NCBI GenBank assembly: GCA_964393895.1 | Contig: CAYMWP010000002.1 | Coordinates: 1-64,000, forward strand | From: B4-G1 sp964393895 | Lineage (GTDB): Bacteria; Chloroflexota; Anaerolineae; B4-G1 | DNA length: 64,000 bases | Direction: 5' to 3' | Shown here: positions 25,199 through 33,910 of the stretch, one piece after another | Numbering within the stretch: the first letter of the stretch is position 1 | Layout of the letters: each line of letters opens with the position of its first letter | Notes under the pieces: model-generated | Told to the model about the DNA's origin: nothing | What the model saw: the letters and a program-made list of their open reading frames with translations, nothing else | Database searches by the model: none | Program-made: the position numbers and the translations under genes

Positions 25199-27597
25199 GG
25201 CGTGTCCCTTCGACCACCCGACCGATCGCCGACTGCAATCCGCCCATTGGTCCCATCCACCTGGATCAAATCACCCGTCTTGATCCAAGTAGTTGCCCCC
25301 TGCACGTTGACCACGGCCGGGACGCCATACTCACGGGCGACGGTCGCCCCGTGAGAGAGAAAGCCACCAACCTCTGTTACCACGGCCTTGCAGATCAGAA
25401 ACAGAGGCGTCCACCCCGGATCGGTGTGCGGAGCGACCAATATCTCTCCTGGTCTTAGAGTATCCGCCTCAGAGATGTCGGACAGCACGCGGGCAACTCC
25501 TTCCACCGTGCCGGGACTGCACCCAATGCCGGTCAATCCATCCCCCTGGGGGCCAACGACCTCTCGTCCGTCGCCCACCACCAAGTCTGGGGCGATCTGC
25601 GATTCCCAACGGGTATGTTGCTCCTTGCGGGCCTGGATCAGGTCGCGTTTCTGTTGCACGTCCCCGTCTCCTGCTGCCAGGGCTATAGCCTCCGGCGGTG
25701 TCAAGAAAAATGCATCGTCGGCGTTGCCCAACATGGACATAGTCGCCAGATTGGTGCCTATCTCCAGAAAGACGTGGCGCAGTAGGGCATAGCCTTCAAT
25801 CAACCGGTATTTAACGTTCTCCCGCATGGTGGTGTAACTACTGTATGACGCGAGAAGCCGGGTGAAGGCCCAGCGCTGCGCCGGCCTTAGGGTAGCCTGG
25901 ATGTGCGCAATGGCCCCTTGCCGATGATACCGCCGCATTGTGAGGGCATCCGGGGGAGTCTCTGTTTGCTGAGCGTTCAAAAACTTGCGCAACACCTCCA
26001 GGACAAAGGCAGGGTCTTCTCGCCAGCGCGGTACGGCCAACTCGAACTCACCCGCCGCCCGGGCACCGTTCTCCTGCAGAAAAGCATGGAACGCACACAA
26101 AAGTTCTGGTCCACCAGACGCATCTGCCAGTCGCTTCACGACGGAGGGCCAATCGAGATCAGAGGCCAATACTTCCAATAAAGCCGCATCCGCCCGCACC
26201 TGCTCAGCCAGCCGCCAAAGAGAGATACCCTGAGTGGCCGTCTGCACATTCTCGCGCCCCATCAAGATTTGGGGCAAGAGAATCTCAGCTTCGGCGGGCA
26301 TCCACCGCTTTAGCCAATGGGTCAGCAGGCCAAACGCGCCGATAGCATAGGCCGTGCACTTGAGATGCAACTGAAAGCAACGCGCAGTCCAGGTAACCAG
26401 TTCCTCCAGCCTCTCTGGTCCAGCAACAGGTGGAGGCGACAACCGCCCGACCATCAGAGATAGGCGCGGCAGAAAGCGCATCGCGTCCAGGACAAAGACC
26501 CCCTGCGCCAGTCGAACGAACAACCCCGTAGGGCGGGTATAAGATTCTGCCACTGGGGGCAGGTTGACGCCGAGCACTCGGCGCATCACCTGGGGCGTAA
26601 TAGCGGGAAGGTAACAAAAAGAATCCAACAGACTGTCAAGGCGGACGTAGGCGCGCCCGTGGAGCAGCCTGATGCCTTCGCCCTCGTGTCTGCGACTGCT
26701 CGATACACCGAATGCCAAAGCAGGGTTGTTCAATAGTGTAGCCCGAAATATGCCCCACGTCAAGGGCGTGACCACGTGAGGCAAGACCTCGCCAATGTTG
26801 GCCCGGGTCCACAATTGAGACAGAGGCACGGAGACACCGCTCCGGGTGATGGGTCGGGCCTGCAATACATAGATCTGCTCCCCAACTATAGCCCACTCGA
26901 TGTCCTGCCCCGGCCCAAGAATGCGTTCTATCCGAGCGCCCAACTCTGCCAGCGCACGGCATTGCACGGGAGTCAACAATTCCTCGGACGACAAGGCGCG
27001 AACACGCCCTTGGCGACTGACGCGATACCGCGTGGGGACGGCGTGGCCGGAAACTAACGCTTCACCTAGCCCGGAGACAGCCTCGATCAACATCTCTTCA
27101 TCACTGCCAGACACAGGGTCCAAAGTGAACAGCACGCCGCTCACTGTCGCCGATACCTGTCGCTGGACGAGCAGGGGCAGTCGCTTGTCATCACCCTCGT
27201 ATCCGTGCCGGGCCTGGTAGGCCCGCACACGAGGAGATCTGGCCGCCTGCCAGCACTGCTCGATGGCCGACCGCAGGGCCTCCACACCCCGGACGTTGAG
27301 GACGGTCTCATACTGCCCGGCAAATGAGGCCTCAGGTGAATCCTCGGCCACCCCAGACGAGCGCACGACGACAGCTCCACTGTCGGGAGCCAGTTGACGA
27401 TAGGCACCGACAATCGCTGCCCAACGCGCGTCAATGCCCTCCTGAGCCACTTCGATGGTAATGCAGAACCCATCCGGCACAGGCAGCCCAGCCCAACGCA
27501 AGGCCCCCAAAGCAGCGGCCTTGCCGCCCACCCAGGGGCGCAGATCCAGTGATATCTTGTCTAGCCAGAGAATCGAGTCCACTGAACCATTGAGCAT
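25186..27597 (-). CDS. PEP-utilising phosphotransferase, rifampin phosphotransferase / PEP synthase-like
   Basis: An 803-residue member of the family that passes a phosphate from ATP, through a swivelling His domain, to a small molecule. Residues 1-310 are the ATP-grasp (PPDK_N) domain with GGKAAALG, VVRSSGVAEDSPEASFAGQYETVL and DIEWAI. Residues 310-690 form a helical middle domain. Residues 700-790 are the PEP-utilising His domain, with catalytic His749 in GGFLSHGATVAREYGVPAVV. The C-terminal PEP-binding barrel of PEP synthase is absent, and the order matches rifampin phosphotransferase. Since it sits inside a glycan/lipid operon, the middle domain may bind a sugar or prenyl intermediate rather than an antibiotic (inference). 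It starts 42 bases after the preceding glycosidase-like gene and its end overlaps the next start by 13 bases. Confidence 0.85.
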   Translation of the reverse strand: MLNGSVDSILWLDKISLDLRPWVGGKAAALGALRWAGLPVPDGFCITIEVAQEGIDARWAAIVGAYRQLAPDSGAVVVRSSGVAEDSPEASFAGQYETVLNVRGVEALRSAIEQCWQAARSPRVRAYQARHGYEGDDKRLPLLVQRQVSATVSGVLFTLDPVSGSDEEMLIEAVSGLGEALVSGHAVPTRYRVSRQGRVRALSSEELLTPVQCRALAELGARIERILGPGQDIEWAIVGEQIYVLQARPITRSGVSVPLSQLWTRANIGEVLPHVVTPLTWGIFRATLLNNPALAFGVSSSRRHEGEGIRLLHGRAYVRLDSLLDSFCYLPAITPQVMRRVLGVNLPPVAESYTRPTGLFVRLAQGVFVLDAMRFLPRLSLMVGRLSPPPVAGPERLEELVTWTARCFQLHLKCTAYAIGAFGLLTHWLKRWMPAEAEILLPQILMGRENVQTATQGISLWRLAEQVRADAALLEVLASDLDWPSVVKRLADASGGPELLCAFHAFLQENGARAAGEFELAVPRWREDPAFVLEVLRKFLNAQQTETPPDALTMRRYHRQGAIAHIQATLRPAQRWAFTRLLASYSSYTTMRENVKYRLIEGYALLRHVFLEIGTNLATMSMLGNADDAFFLTPPEAIALAAGDGDVQQKRDLIQARKEQHTRWESQIAPDLVVGDGREVVGPQGDGLTGIGCSPGTVEGVARVLSDISEADTLRPGEILVAPHTDPGWTPLFLICKAVVTEVGGFLSHGATVAREYGVPAVVNVQGATTWIKTGDLIQVDGTNGRIAVGDRSGGRRDTPCES

Positions 27598-27639
27598 TGT
27601 TCCACACTTTGCCTACGCACTGACCTTCCTTAATTCACT

Positions 27640-29124
27640 CTAGCTGAACGCGAACGGAAGGTATACCGCAATGGGCGGCGGTTCCTTGACAATGATTGTA
27701 TATGAACTACGTTCTGGGACCACTATGTCAAAGGTCAACGGCACCCCCTGGGCCGCCAATATTTCCACAGGCATACTACCGCTCAGATTGTCCAGCACCT
27801 CAATCTGGGCCGTGTTGGTGGGAAAACCAGTTACCTGAACCGTCGTGGTGTACACGGTATCCGTGGGATTGGTCACCCACAGAGCCAGACGGGATGGGAA
27901 CACGTCGTCCCGGCGAGCGCCCACTACGACCAGGTCGGAAGGGGCCGTGGTGCTGACGATCTGCCCACCACCCAACTGTCCGTAGAGATTAGCAAACACC
28001 CAGAAAGAAGGGTGGATAGCATAGGGCTCGCCGTCGCTCTTAATGCCCCTCCAGTCGGCAAAGAGCCCATGCCCGGCCCAACCGCCCAACTGGTCAACGT
28101 ACGTATCGGCCAGGCGGAAGTGAATAATGCCATCCGCGCCCGACGCCCACAACCGGCCGACCACCTCGGCGAACCCCAGCGCGGCCTCGCGGGTGGAGAA
28201 ATCCATCTGCGCGTCGGGGCTGCCGTTGTTCGTGTCGGCAAACTCGGTCGCCCACACCGGACCATACCCGCTCAAGTGCCCTACGCGGGTTTGCAGTGCG
28301 TTCCATAGCGGCCCAACACCCTGCTCGTAGGCGTGGAAAGTCCAGGCGTCACAGCAGCCATCCGGTCGCTGAGGGTAGAAGTCGTCCGTCCAGCCGGTGC
28401 CGTGAACCTCATCCAACCCCATAATTTGGATCTGAGGGGAGACTTGGTCGAGGGCGGACCGTGTCTCGGCCGCCATCTGGACCAGGTCGGCCTGCGTCCC
28501 GACAAAGAATGAGGCCAGGTTGGGCTCATTGACAAAGGAGAACGAGAGCCGCTCCGGTGCAATCCCGCAGGTGTCGACCAGCCAGCGGGCCAACTCGCGG
28601 ACGAACTCGCCGTGCTCAGCATAGTCCAGGGGAGGAAAAGCGCCACCCAGTCCCAGATAACCATTGGGATCGGAGGCGTTCCAGCGGGCCGCCAGCCATA
28701 CGTTGATGTGGAAGTACATATCCGGAAACTCGGTGGCCAATGCGGAGAACATCTCACGGTAACTCAGATACTTGCCCTCCTCAACGTCGAGCGGCAGGGT
28801 CACATCGAAATCAATCTCCGAAACATTGGGATCGTCATTGTCGTTGACCATCTCAAGATACTCCTGATCAACCTGTACCCGCACCGTGTTGGCATGCAAC
28901 AGGCGATAGCGCTCCAGAAACAGATCGCGATCCTGGTCGATCCAGCCGTATTCTACGCCATAATGGGTAGGCCCCGATCCAACGACCCGTTCCCAATCGG
29001 CGTGTATCACCGTGCTGGCCTGAGAGACAGGGACAGAATTCACCGGCACGCACTTCGCTGTGCCCCCCGACACCAAGACGACCGTTAGAACCAAGGCCCT
29101 AACTCGAACAAGCACTTGGCTCAT
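27640..29124 (-). CDS. Secreted clan GH-A glycosidase-like protein with YLPF tail
   Basis: A 494-residue exported protein with an N-terminal hydrophobic signal (about residues 7-22) and a TIM-barrel glycosidase domain (about 50-390). The clan GH-A acid/base is Glu200 in FSFVNEPN and the likely nucleophile is Glu294 in VWATEFADTNN, about 94 residues apart as expected for GH5/GH39-like enzymes. A beta-sandwich domain (about 395-480) follows, and the protein ends IAVYLPFAFS, a variant of the tail shared with other secreted proteins here. Cys25 does not sit in a proper lipobox. AGGAG lies 9 bases before the ATG, and the first 26 bases overlap the flavoprotein gene. It may trim or remodel the glycan made by the operon. 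Confidence 0.82.
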   Translation of the reverse strand: MSQVLVRVRALVLTVVLVSGGTAKCVPVNSVPVSQASTVIHADWERVVGSGPTHYGVEYGWIDQDRDLFLERYRLLHANTVRVQVDQEYLEMVNDNDDPNVSEIDFDVTLPLDVEEGKYLSYREMFSALATEFPDMYFHINVWLAARWNASDPNGYLGLGGAFPPLDYAEHGEFVRELARWLVDTCGIAPERLSFSFVNEPNLASFFVGTQADLVQMAAETRSALDQVSPQIQIMGLDEVHGTGWTDDFYPQRPDGCCDAWTFHAYEQGVGPLWNALQTRVGHLSGYGPVWATEFADTNNGSPDAQMDFSTREAALGFAEVVGRLWASGADGIIHFRLADTYVDQLGGWAGHGLFADWRGIKSDGEPYAIHPSFWVFANLYGQLGGGQIVSTTAPSDLVVVGARRDDVFPSRLALWVTNPTDTVYTTTVQVTGFPTNTAQIEVLDNLSGSMPVEILAAQGVPLTFDIVVPERSSYTIIVKEPPPIAVYLPFAFS

Positions 29125-30349
29125 TGCCAGAAACTCCTCTGGCGCTACTGCCCTTCAAGCGGGCCACAAGGCCTCGCCGGACGCGTCCCATCCAATCGTA
29201 GACAATGATAGAGGCGATCTTCCACCAGGGAAGCAGTGGCCAGTTGGTGCGCAACCTTGCCAACATTTGCTGGGGGGCGAGTTGCTGCACCAGCGGAATC
29301 TGCCGGTTCCAGTTGACCTCCCCTTGCCTCCAGCTAACGGGGGCCAGCAACACGCCTTGCTGGTAAATGCGGCGGTACTCTTGATCCCACTGTCGCTGGT
29401 AACTTTCCAACACGCCCGCTGAATAGTCGCCCCGCCGGTGGGCCGCGATGGCAGCCCTCCCGGCCAGTTGACCGCCAATCAACGCCGGTTCGCTGCCCAT
29501 ACACGACCAGATCGTAGCCTGGCCGGCGGCGTCGCCCACCAGCACAAGCCCGTCGTACACAAACCTACGTGGGGGGCATACAGGGATCGTGCCCATCTCT
29601 ACGTGATCAGGTTGAGCATCGGCCAGCCAACTGGCGTAGGGTGCAAACTCACGCAGGGCACGGTAGTAGCGCTCTTGTACCGTTTGCTTCGGATAGTCTG
29701 GCGTTGTGCTCAGAGTAGCGTAGCCAAAACTGACCCGTCCGTCGGCAAGCGGATACAGCCAGCCGCCCCCATCGCCAAAGCGGTCGGAGGGAGCCAGGAA
29801 AAAGACCTCCTCCGGATCAGGTGCAGCGCAGCCCAAGTTCTGGCCAAAGCAATGGCTGAACATGCGCGGCCACGGCAGACCCAGCGCATCAGTGGCAAAC
29901 AAAGCCCGCCCCGAGGCGTCAACTAGCAATGAGGCAGCAATAGCCAGCCCATCAGCAACGTGCACCAGCCAGCGACCATCGGTCATCCGCTGCAATCGTG
30001 AGGCTCTGTCTAGAACAAACTCAACTTTCCCGGCCGCCCGAGCGCGGCTTAGCAACTCCTCACAGGCCCCCTGATAGTCGAGGGCCACCAAAGGAGAAAC
30101 ATCATAGGTGTGGCTCGACTTGTTGCCCAGAGAACTGTGAAAAGTGAACCTGCGGTAGCGGCCTATCACGTGATTCTCCAAGCCGAACCGCTCCACCACG
30201 TCAACGAACGTCATAGGCGTGGGGTTGTTGCTGCCGACCCCACGCTCCTCTATGATGGCGATCTCGGCGTCGCTCCCCTGGGCGATGGTGACCGCCGCCG
30301 AGAGACCAGCCAAACCTGCTCCGATGATCACTACGTCACAAGTATTCAC
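29099..30349 (-). CDS. Geranylgeranyl reductase-like FAD-dependent oxidoreductase
   Basis: A 416-residue flavoprotein of the p-hydroxybenzoate hydroxylase fold. The N-terminal dinucleotide site is VVIIGAGLAGLSAA and the second FAD motif is GLVLVGDAAGQATIW, as in geranylgeranyl and digeranylgeranyl reductases that saturate prenyl chains. A C-terminal helical region (about 350-416) is compatible with peripheral membrane binding. It starts with GTG 3 bases after the UbiA stop, and this prenyltransferase/reductase pairing supports a role on a prenylated lipid. A halogenase or hydroxylase role cannot be excluded, since the active-site region around MGSEPALIGG differs from textbook reductases. Confidence 0.78.
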   Translation of the reverse strand: MNTCDVVIIGAGLAGLSAAVTIAQGSDAEIAIIEERGVGSNNPTPMTFVDVVERFGLENHVIGRYRRFTFHSSLGNKSSHTYDVSPLVALDYQGACEELLSRARAAGKVEFVLDRASRLQRMTDGRWLVHVADGLAIAASLLVDASGRALFATDALGLPWPRMFSHCFGQNLGCAAPDPEEVFFLAPSDRFGDGGGWLYPLADGRVSFGYATLSTTPDYPKQTVQERYYRALREFAPYASWLADAQPDHVEMGTIPVCPPRRFVYDGLVLVGDAAGQATIWSCMGSEPALIGGQLAGRAAIAAHRRGDYSAGVLESYQRQWDQEYRRIYQQGVLLAPVSWRQGEVNWNRQIPLVQQLAPQQMLARLRTNWPLLPWWKIASIIVYDWMGRVRRGLVARLKGSSARGVSGNEPSACSS

Positions 30350-30352
30350 AAC

Positions 30353-31429
30353 TCAAGAACCCATCTCTGGCCGTCTTTGTCTATGCCACCAATCCCTGAC
30401 GGCCCGCCACGGCCACAGCCAATCGGCCTGCCCCAACACCAACCGCCAGAACAGAAAAGCTACGAGCAAGAGCCAGTTAATCGGTTGATGAACCGCCGCC
30501 AGAACCATCAAGTAAGCCGGCACGGCCAGATTGGGCATAGTCTCGTGTAGCAGCTTGGTCGCGCTGCGCTGGGAGTCGTAATACGGATCCACGAGCTCGC
30601 CGCGACGCGACGCACGGATCGTCTCATACAGCGCGGTCACGAACAGAACAACATATACCCCCACGAGCGGGAGGGCTGGCGATAGCGACAGATGCCCGAC
30701 AGCTACAGGAGCGAACTTTACCATCATGGTGATTAGGACTGCCCCTAGCGCCACTCGATCCAAGACGAGAGCGGCAGCAAATAACTGGTCTAGCTTTGCC
30801 GGCGAAACACGAGTGCCCAGGGTGCCAGTCTGAGTGCTCAGATCGTGCGCCCGATCCCATCTCTGGTGCGCGATCTCCAGGGTAGCCCCGCTGACCGTGA
30901 CCGCCAAAGCGAACACAACCATATCCCATCCACCAAACCGACCCAACGCTGCAAAGGCCAGCAGGACGGGCAAGGACCACTGAGCCACGAAAGAGAAACC
31001 TAGCCCCCAGACACCCCGCTCTTTGAGCCGCAGTGGGGGGAGAGAATATGCCAGGGCAAAGAAAGCCCATCCCAACCACAGAGGGAGCACCATCTGCCGC
31101 CGGGCAAAGGGCAGGCCCGAGAGGAACGCTAAAAGCAGCAAGCCCACCAGTGCCACAACTCCCTGGATGCGGGTTAGAGATGCAAAGGCATTGGGCTTGC
31201 CATGACGAGCGTCGAGCGCACGATCCCCCCAGTCGTTGACCACGTAGCCGAGGGCCGAGTGAAGCGTTGCGTACAAAACGAACAGAGCGAAATCTAGAAC
31301 GAACGAGGCTGAAACCTGGCGATTGGCCAGGCCGATATAGAACAGAATCGTACACAGTACCGGTATCTTTCCCGGCCCCCAATCTCGCCAGCGAGTGAAG
31401 CGAGCAACAGCACCCAGACATTTGGACAC
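30353..31429 (-). CDS. UbiA-family prenyltransferase
   Basis: A 358-residue integral membrane prenyltransferase with about eight to nine helices. The first Asp-rich site NDWGDRALDARHGKPNA (Asn65 to Ala81) binds the prenyl diphosphate through magnesium. The second site is HQRWDRAHDLSTQTGTL, shifted from the usual DxxxD but with both aspartates. Reaction: transfer of a polyprenyl or geranylgeranyl group to an aromatic, sugar-phosphate or other acceptor. GTG start, preceded by GGCAGGA, 12 bases after the flippase stop. Its operon partner is a geranylgeranyl reductase-like enzyme, and together they suggest a saturated prenyl lipid anchor or carrier. Confidence 0.85.
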   Translation of the reverse strand: MSKCLGAVARFTRWRDWGPGKIPVLCTILFYIGLANRQVSASFVLDFALFVLYATLHSALGYVVNDWGDRALDARHGKPNAFASLTRIQGVVALVGLLLLAFLSGLPFARRQMVLPLWLGWAFFALAYSLPPLRLKERGVWGLGFSFVAQWSLPVLLAFAALGRFGGWDMVVFALAVTVSGATLEIAHQRWDRAHDLSTQTGTLGTRVSPAKLDQLFAAALVLDRVALGAVLITMMVKFAPVAVGHLSLSPALPLVGVYVVLFVTALYETIRASRRGELVDPYYDSQRSATKLLHETMPNLAVPAYLMVLAAVHQPINWLLLVAFLFWRLVLGQADWLWPWRAVRDWWHRQRRPEMGS

Positions 31430-31441
31430 TATCCTGCCTCC

Positions 31442-32761
31442 TCAAGTACTCCGACTTCGCGCTACCAGGCTTTGAAAACTGGCTTTGGCCCAACGCCAAT
31501 GTCCGATCAGTTCATCCCATCTGGGACGCAGCACTTCTTGCCAGGACAGCCTGGAATCGCGCAAAAAGAAAACCAACAACACCCCCCCCGCCGCTGTGTA
31601 TCCCACCGTGGAGGCCATCGCTGCACCCACCACGCCCCACCTCTGAATAAACAGCCAATCAAGGCCAACGTTGAGCATCAACGCTACACTCGCAGCCAGA
31701 ATCGGGATCTGCTGCAAATTCCGGCTGGTAAAACTGCGGGCGAGCACCTTGTAGATAACCATGGACAGCACACCGGGCAACAGAACCAGAAGCGGAGGGA
31801 TGGTGGCACGATAAGCAAAACCATAGACCCAGGGCACAAATAGCCAGCTCAGAGCCAGCAACCCCGCCACAACCAGGCCCGTGAGCACAAATGTGTTGCG
31901 GCAGACTTTGGCCGTAATCTGGTGATTTTCTTCCACTGGCGCGTGTGATAGACGAGGAAAAAGCACTGTTCCCACTGAATTGGGAATATACCAGGCCACT
32001 TCGGCCAGCGAGGCCGCCACGGCATAAAAGGCCACTTGGTCAGGAGCCAAAAAGAGCGCAAGCAGGTACACGTCAACGCGGTAGTTGAGCCCACCAACCA
32101 AATCGTGTAGATAGGACTTCAGCCCAAATCGAAGGGACTCTCCCGTCAGTCGGCGATCAAAGCCCAGCGTCAGTGGCACTTCTCGCCAGGTCAAAGCAAG
32201 GCCAAGAACCGTCATTAGAACAGTGATGACGACGTACACTCCCACGCCACCACCCATCCCGCCTTTGCTCACGACCAGCCCAATCACAAATCCAACCAAC
32301 ATGGATATCGGCAGAACCATCCGGCGCAGATTGAACAAATCAAATCGCTGACGAGCACACAGGATCGAGAGCGCCATAACATCCACCAGCAAGATGGGTA
32401 CGAGCATCATCAACGGCAGCCAATACTCGGAAGGTAAATCATTCAGCACTGTACGGAAGAGCAAATCCTTCGCCGCACTGAGCACGAGCACCGACACCAG
32501 ACCAAGGACCACGGAAAGCACAAGCGCGTTGCCCAGGACCTTTTTTGCATCGCGCTTGTTTCTCCCTATCAGATAGATGTTGGCCTGCGGCAGACCCAGG
32601 CTAACAAAGCTGACCACGGTCCAAGGTAACGTCATAACCAATACCATCACCCCTCGTTCGGCGGGGGTCAGGCTTCGCGCCAACACGACACCGGTAAGAA
32701 AATTCCCCGCAATGGCGAGCACTTCTGTGGAAAAGGTAAGAAACACGTCACGAATAAACAC
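31442..32761 (-). CDS. Wzx/MATE-type polysaccharide flippase
   Basis: A 439-residue membrane protein with about twelve helices, belonging to the polysaccharide biosynthesis (Wzx/RfbX) and MurJ-like MOP superfamily. It would flip a lipid-linked glycan from the inner to the outer face of the membrane. The opening segment VFLTFSTEVLAIAGNFLTGV and PAERGVMVLV are typical of the N-terminal helix pair, where the family often has a G or S and an ERG or EYG turn. GTG start, 21 bases after the GT2 gene. Its position between glycosyltransferase and prenyl-lipid genes fits export of the finished unit. Confidence 0.85.
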   Translation of the reverse strand: MFIRDVFLTFSTEVLAIAGNFLTGVVLARSLTPAERGVMVLVMTLPWTVVSFVSLGLPQANIYLIGRNKRDAKKVLGNALVLSVVLGLVSVLVLSAAKDLLFRTVLNDLPSEYWLPLMMLVPILLVDVMALSILCARQRFDLFNLRRMVLPISMLVGFVIGLVVSKGGMGGGVGVYVVITVLMTVLGLALTWREVPLTLGFDRRLTGESLRFGLKSYLHDLVGGLNYRVDVYLLALFLAPDQVAFYAVAASLAEVAWYIPNSVGTVLFPRLSHAPVEENHQITAKVCRNTFVLTGLVVAGLLALSWLFVPWVYGFAYRATIPPLLVLLPGVLSMVIYKVLARSFTSRNLQQIPILAASVALMLNVGLDWLFIQRWGVVGAAMASTVGYTAAGGVLLVFFLRDSRLSWQEVLRPRWDELIGHWRWAKASFQSLVARSRST

Positions 32762-32782
32762 AACTATGTCCCTAATTCAGAA

Positions 32783-33910
32783 CTAGGAATCAGTCTGCCA
32801 CAGCACCTCTCGCTCCGAAACACGAAGAGGCGGTGACCAGGTTCCTTCGACAAATCCCCAGGCCCATGCATAAAGTCCCACCAGAAAAGGTACCAGAGCC
32901 AGGGCGTGCTCGCGCAGCACGTCTGGCTGCTGGCTCATAAACACGCCGATTGTGCGCAGCCACTTGACCAGGGGCAAAATCGGAGCTGCTAACAGTGCCA
33001 GTACGGGGGAGCGGGCCAGGAAGACACCCTCGTCGCCGGTCAACTTGAGCACCCGCGCCGTGATGCGCCCGATGCGACGCAGATGCCGGTTGTAGGCCCG
33101 CCAGGTGGAACGATGCACGTGCCGCACACGGATGCTCGGATCGAACCAGATGGGCACTCCGTGCTGCGAGAGCCGCCAGTGGAAGAGCAAGTCTTCTTGG
33201 GGATAAAATTCAGTGGGGAACCCTCCAAATCGAGCGAATATCGAGCGATGGTAGGAGATATTGCACGTCGGCACGTGTTCCACCAGGCGGGCCTTGCCCA
33301 CCTGCAGCCATTCGCGGAACTCTCCCAGGTAACCCGCCCAGGCGATGAGGTTCTCTGGGTTGCCGTTCTCTATCGTACCGCCCACTACCTCGTGGCCCGC
33401 CCGCTGCTCCGTCACCATCCGCTTTAACCAATCAGGGGAGGCAATACAGTCAGCGTCAATGCAAGCAATAATCTCCCCCCTGGCCTGGACAATGCCCAAG
33501 TTGCGCGCTGTGCCGGGATCGGTCTGCTCATCCAGGTGTATCAGGCGCACCGCTGGGAACTCTGCAGTAATGATGCGTGGAGTCTCATCGGATGAGCTGT
33601 CCACCACGATAATCTCGTAGGACTCGTCGAAATCCTGCTCCAGCAAGGGGGAAAGCGTGCCCCGGATAGTGCTGGCGGCATTGTAGGATGGGATCAGCAC
33701 CGTGGCACTGACCAAAGACTGCGCATCATTCCGCGACGGCTCGCTCACTGCCAGAGTTGGAAAAACATGCCGCGCAATCTGTTCTATCTCGCTGTGGCAT
33801 TGCGGGCACACCAAGCGCGCGGCCAGGAACTGCTCGCCGCAGTTCGTGCACTTAGCGCCGGTCAGTGTGTATCGCTCTCTATTGAACCGCCAGAAACGTG
33901 GAACAGACAT
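32783..33910 (-). CDS. Family 2 glycosyltransferase with N-terminal zinc ribbon
   Basis: A 375-residue protein. Residues 5-45 form a rubredoxin-like zinc ribbon (CxxC 14 residues before CxxC: CTNCGEQFLAARLVCPQC) preceded by FWRFNRERY. That arrangement closely resembles the N-terminus of DUF35 acyl-CoA-associated proteins. Residues 65-280 are a GT-A domain: LIPSYNAASTI, the DADC metal site, and the acceptor loop around EDLLFHWRL. A C-terminal hydrophobic region (about 315-350) suggests membrane contact. The true start is the ATG at 33910, which shares one base with the TGA of the epimerase gene (TGATG). The ribbon may dock this enzyme to an acyl or ACP-bound partner, a possibility strengthened by the ACP gene nearby; this is inference. 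Confidence 0.85.
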   Translation of the reverse strand: MSVPRFWRFNRERYTLTGAKCTNCGEQFLAARLVCPQCHSEIEQIARHVFPTLAVSEPSRNDAQSLVSATVLIPSYNAASTIRGTLSPLLEQDFDESYEIIVVDSSSDETPRIITAEFPAVRLIHLDEQTDPGTARNLGIVQARGEIIACIDADCIASPDWLKRMVTEQRAGHEVVGGTIENGNPENLIAWAGYLGEFREWLQVGKARLVEHVPTCNISYHRSIFARFGGFPTEFYPQEDLLFHWRLSQHGVPIWFDPSIRVRHVHRSTWRAYNRHLRRIGRITARVLKLTGDEGVFLARSPVLALLAAPILPLVKWLRTIGVFMSQQPDVLREHALALVPFLVGLYAWAWGFVEGTWSPPLRVSEREVLWQTDS

